Shown piece by piece: positions 5,319-6,539 of a stretch of DNA of 6,539 nucleotides. How positions within the stretch are numbered: position 1 is the first letter of the stretch; the number at the start of each line of letters is the position of its first letter. The translations under genes and the position numbers were made by a program. This DNA comes from Alphaproteobacteria bacterium (GTDB lineage: Bacteria > Pseudomonadota > Alphaproteobacteria > UBA6615), in assembly GCA_030831135.1 (NCBI GenBank), contig JAURLR010000256.1:1-6539 (forward strand), written 5' to 3'. The notes under the pieces were generated by a model that was not told the DNA's origin, searched no databases, and worked only from the letters and a program-made list of their open reading frames with translations.

Positions 5319-6055
5319 TTGAAGTACAACCCGCCATTCATGTGAACGGTCTGGCCGGTCATGTAGGCGTTGGTGGCCAGCATCAGGACAGTAGTGGACA
5401 CTTCATCGACATGCCCACCGCGACCAACGGGCGGTGCGAACCGCTTGTTGGTCTCGGTCGCTGTGCTGCTCATATCGGTTTCGATCATGATGGGGGCGAC
5501 ACAGTTCGCCGTAACGCCTTCTTCCATCATGCGCAGGGCGTAGGCGCGGCAAAGCGCTTCCATACCGCCCTTGGCCGCGGAATAGTGCACCCCGACCCGT
5601 CCGCCATTGTAGGCTGCACCGGAACTCACATAGATCAACCGGCCCCAGCCGCGCTTGCGCATGCCCGGGATGACCGCCTGTGAACAGAGAAACGCGGATG
5701 TGAGGTTGGCCTGAAGGATCATGTTGAAATCCTCCTCGGTCGTTTCCTCCATCTCCTGCCGCTGGGATATGCCGGCATTCGCGACCAGAATATCAATCGG
5801 CCCGAGATGCTCCTCGACGGTGCCGGTCATCAGCACGACAGCGTCCCTATCGGTGACGTCACCGCGAACCGGGATTGCCTTGCCACCCAGCTTCTCGATC
5901 TTCGCCACGGTCTTCAGCGCAGCCTTCTCATTGGAGACATAATTCACACCAATCGCAGCGCCCGCCTCGGCCAGCAGCAGCGCACAGGCCGCACCAATAC
6001 CCCGGCTGCCGCCGGTCACCAGTGCCACACGACCGGAGAGATCAAATACCTTCAT
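5315..6055 (-). CDS. Short-chain dehydrogenase/reductase (FabG-like, classical SDR)
   Basis: A 246-residue NAD(P)-dependent oxidoreductase with a Rossmann fold. It has TGGSRGIG (14-21) for cofactor binding, DV (66-67) before the adenine pocket, NAG (93-95), catalytic Asn117, Ser144/145 in YVSSGAAYNGG, and Tyr158 with Lys162 in YSAAKGG. Length is normal and no signal peptide is present. Arg18 in the glycine motif is common in NADP(H) users, but preference is not settled. The ATG at 6055 is chosen because GGAG (6064-6067 on this strand) lies eight bases upstream and the start overlaps the preceding gene's stop as ATGA; a longer reading would overlap that gene by over 40 bases. Partnering with a sugar-acid dehydratase suggests a hydroxy- or keto-sugar-acid substrate rather than fatty-acid synthesis. 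The substrate is inferred only. Confidence 0.92.
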   Translation of the reverse strand: MKVFDLSGRVALVTGGSRGIGAACALLLAEAGAAIGVNYVSNEKAALKTVAKIEKLGGKAIPVRGDVTDRDAVVLMTGTVEEHLGPIDILVANAGISQRQEMEETTEEDFNMILQANLTSAFLCSQAVIPGMRKRGWGRLIYVSSGAAYNGGRVGVHYSAAKGGMEALCRAYALRMMEEGVTANCVAPIMIETDMSSTATETNKRFAPPVGRGGHVDEVSTTVLMLATNAYMTGQTVHMNGGLYFN

Positions 6056-6539
6056 GAATCCGACTCCGACCACATCACCGCGCCGACCTGCCACGGGATG
6101 AATTCGTTGTCCCCGAAGCCAAGCTCCTCGGATTTCGACTTCTTCCCGCTGGCCACTTCGAGCATGTAGTCGAAGATTTCCTCACCGACCTGCTCGATCG
6201 TGGCATCACCATCGGCGATCTTGCCGGCATTGATGTCCATGTCCTCAGTCATGGAATTGTACATCGGCGTGTTGGTCGCCAGCTTGATCGACGGCGCAGG
6301 CTTGCAGCCATAGACCGAGCCCCGGCCGGTGGTGAAGCAGACCAGATTGGCGCCCGAGGCGACTTCGCCGGTGATCGAGGCCGGATCGAAACCGGGGGAA
6401 TCCATGAACACGAAGCCCTTGGTGTCGATCGGCTCGGCATATTTGTAGACGCCGGTCAGGTTGGTCGTGCCCCCTTTGGCCGCCGCACCGAGCGACTTTT
6501 CGAGGATGGTCGTCAGGCCACCGGCCTTGTTCCCCGGGG
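6052..6539 (-). CDS. Altronate/galactarate dehydratase family protein, C-terminal part (runs off the window)
   Basis: The minus strand stays open from the right edge to a TGA at 6052, giving 161 visible residues; the true start lies outside. The sequence matches the C-terminal region of the UxaA/GarD/SuyB family: PGNKAGGLTT at the edge, then EKSLGAAAKGGT, FMDSPGFDP, a CFTTGRGSVYGCKPAPSIKLATN block and MDINAGKI. These enzymes are metal-dependent dehydratases. UxaA makes 2-keto-3-deoxygluconate from altronate, GarD acts on galactarate, and SuyB is a sulfolactate lyase. The missing N-terminus prevents a choice, though altronate dehydratase is the commonest. It is the upstream member of an operon with the dehydrogenase, whose start overlaps its stop by four bases. 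Confidence 0.9.
   Translation of the reverse strand, partial: PGNKAGGLTTILEKSLGAAAKGGTTNLTGVYKYAEPIDTKGFVFMDSPGFDPASITGEVASGANLVCFTTGRGSVYGCKPAPSIKLATNTPMYNSMTEDMDINAGKIADGDATIEQVGEEIFDYMLEVASGKKSKSEELGFGDNEFIPWQVGAVMWSESDS

Overview
The window looks like chromosomal DNA of an alphaproteobacterium. It is GC-rich. The left edge holds the first ~62 bases of a 16S rRNA gene with an alphaproteobacterial leader, and the regulator upstream of nadA belongs to the large Nudix-like/winged-helix type (NadQ, COG4111) known from that class. A marine lineage such as Maricaulales/Hyphomonadaceae is my guess only; 62 bases of 16S cannot settle it.

Layout. (1) 1-62, minus strand: 5' end of 16S rRNA. (2) 63-639: no protein gene. 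On the minus strand it holds the rRNA leader (UUCG hairpin, boxA-like site) and two tandem sigma70-type rrn promoters, each with AT-rich upstream sequence. (3) 640-1164, plus: SixA-type histidine phosphatase. (4) 1174-2094, minus: haloalkane dehalogenase of subfamily HLD-II with the full catalytic pentad, convergent with the phosphatase. (5) 2272-3273, plus: NadQ-like NAD-biosynthesis regulator with a degenerate Nudix box and a C-terminal winged helix. (6) 3274-3419: nadA control region, with a near-palindromic candidate NadQ operator laid over the promoter -10. (7) 3420-4439 and 4458-5318, plus: nadA and nadC as a two-gene unit with no nadB between them. (8) 5315-6055, minus: FabG-like short-chain dehydrogenase, whose stop codon shares the palindrome CTAG with the nadC stop. 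(9) 6052 to the right edge, minus: C-terminal part of an altronate/galactarate dehydratase-family protein, joined to the dehydrogenase by an ATGA overlap.

How the genes work together. The core is a de novo NAD module. NadA makes quinolinate from iminoaspartate and dihydroxyacetone phosphate, NadC converts it to nicotinate mononucleotide, and the adjacent NadQ-like protein probably represses the operon according to NAD status. The enzyme supplying iminoaspartate (NadB or an aspartate dehydrogenase) must be encoded elsewhere. The dehydratase-dehydrogenase pair is probably the end of a sugar-acid catabolic operon. The dehalogenase and phosphatase appear to be independent single genes.

I found no mobile element, CRISPR array, tRNA or defence system. 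Genes are tightly packed: convergent pairs are 9 bases apart or overlap by 4. No wholly new system is evident. The best leads are the candidate NadQ operator, the nadB-less nad operon and the somewhat atypical dehalogenase.
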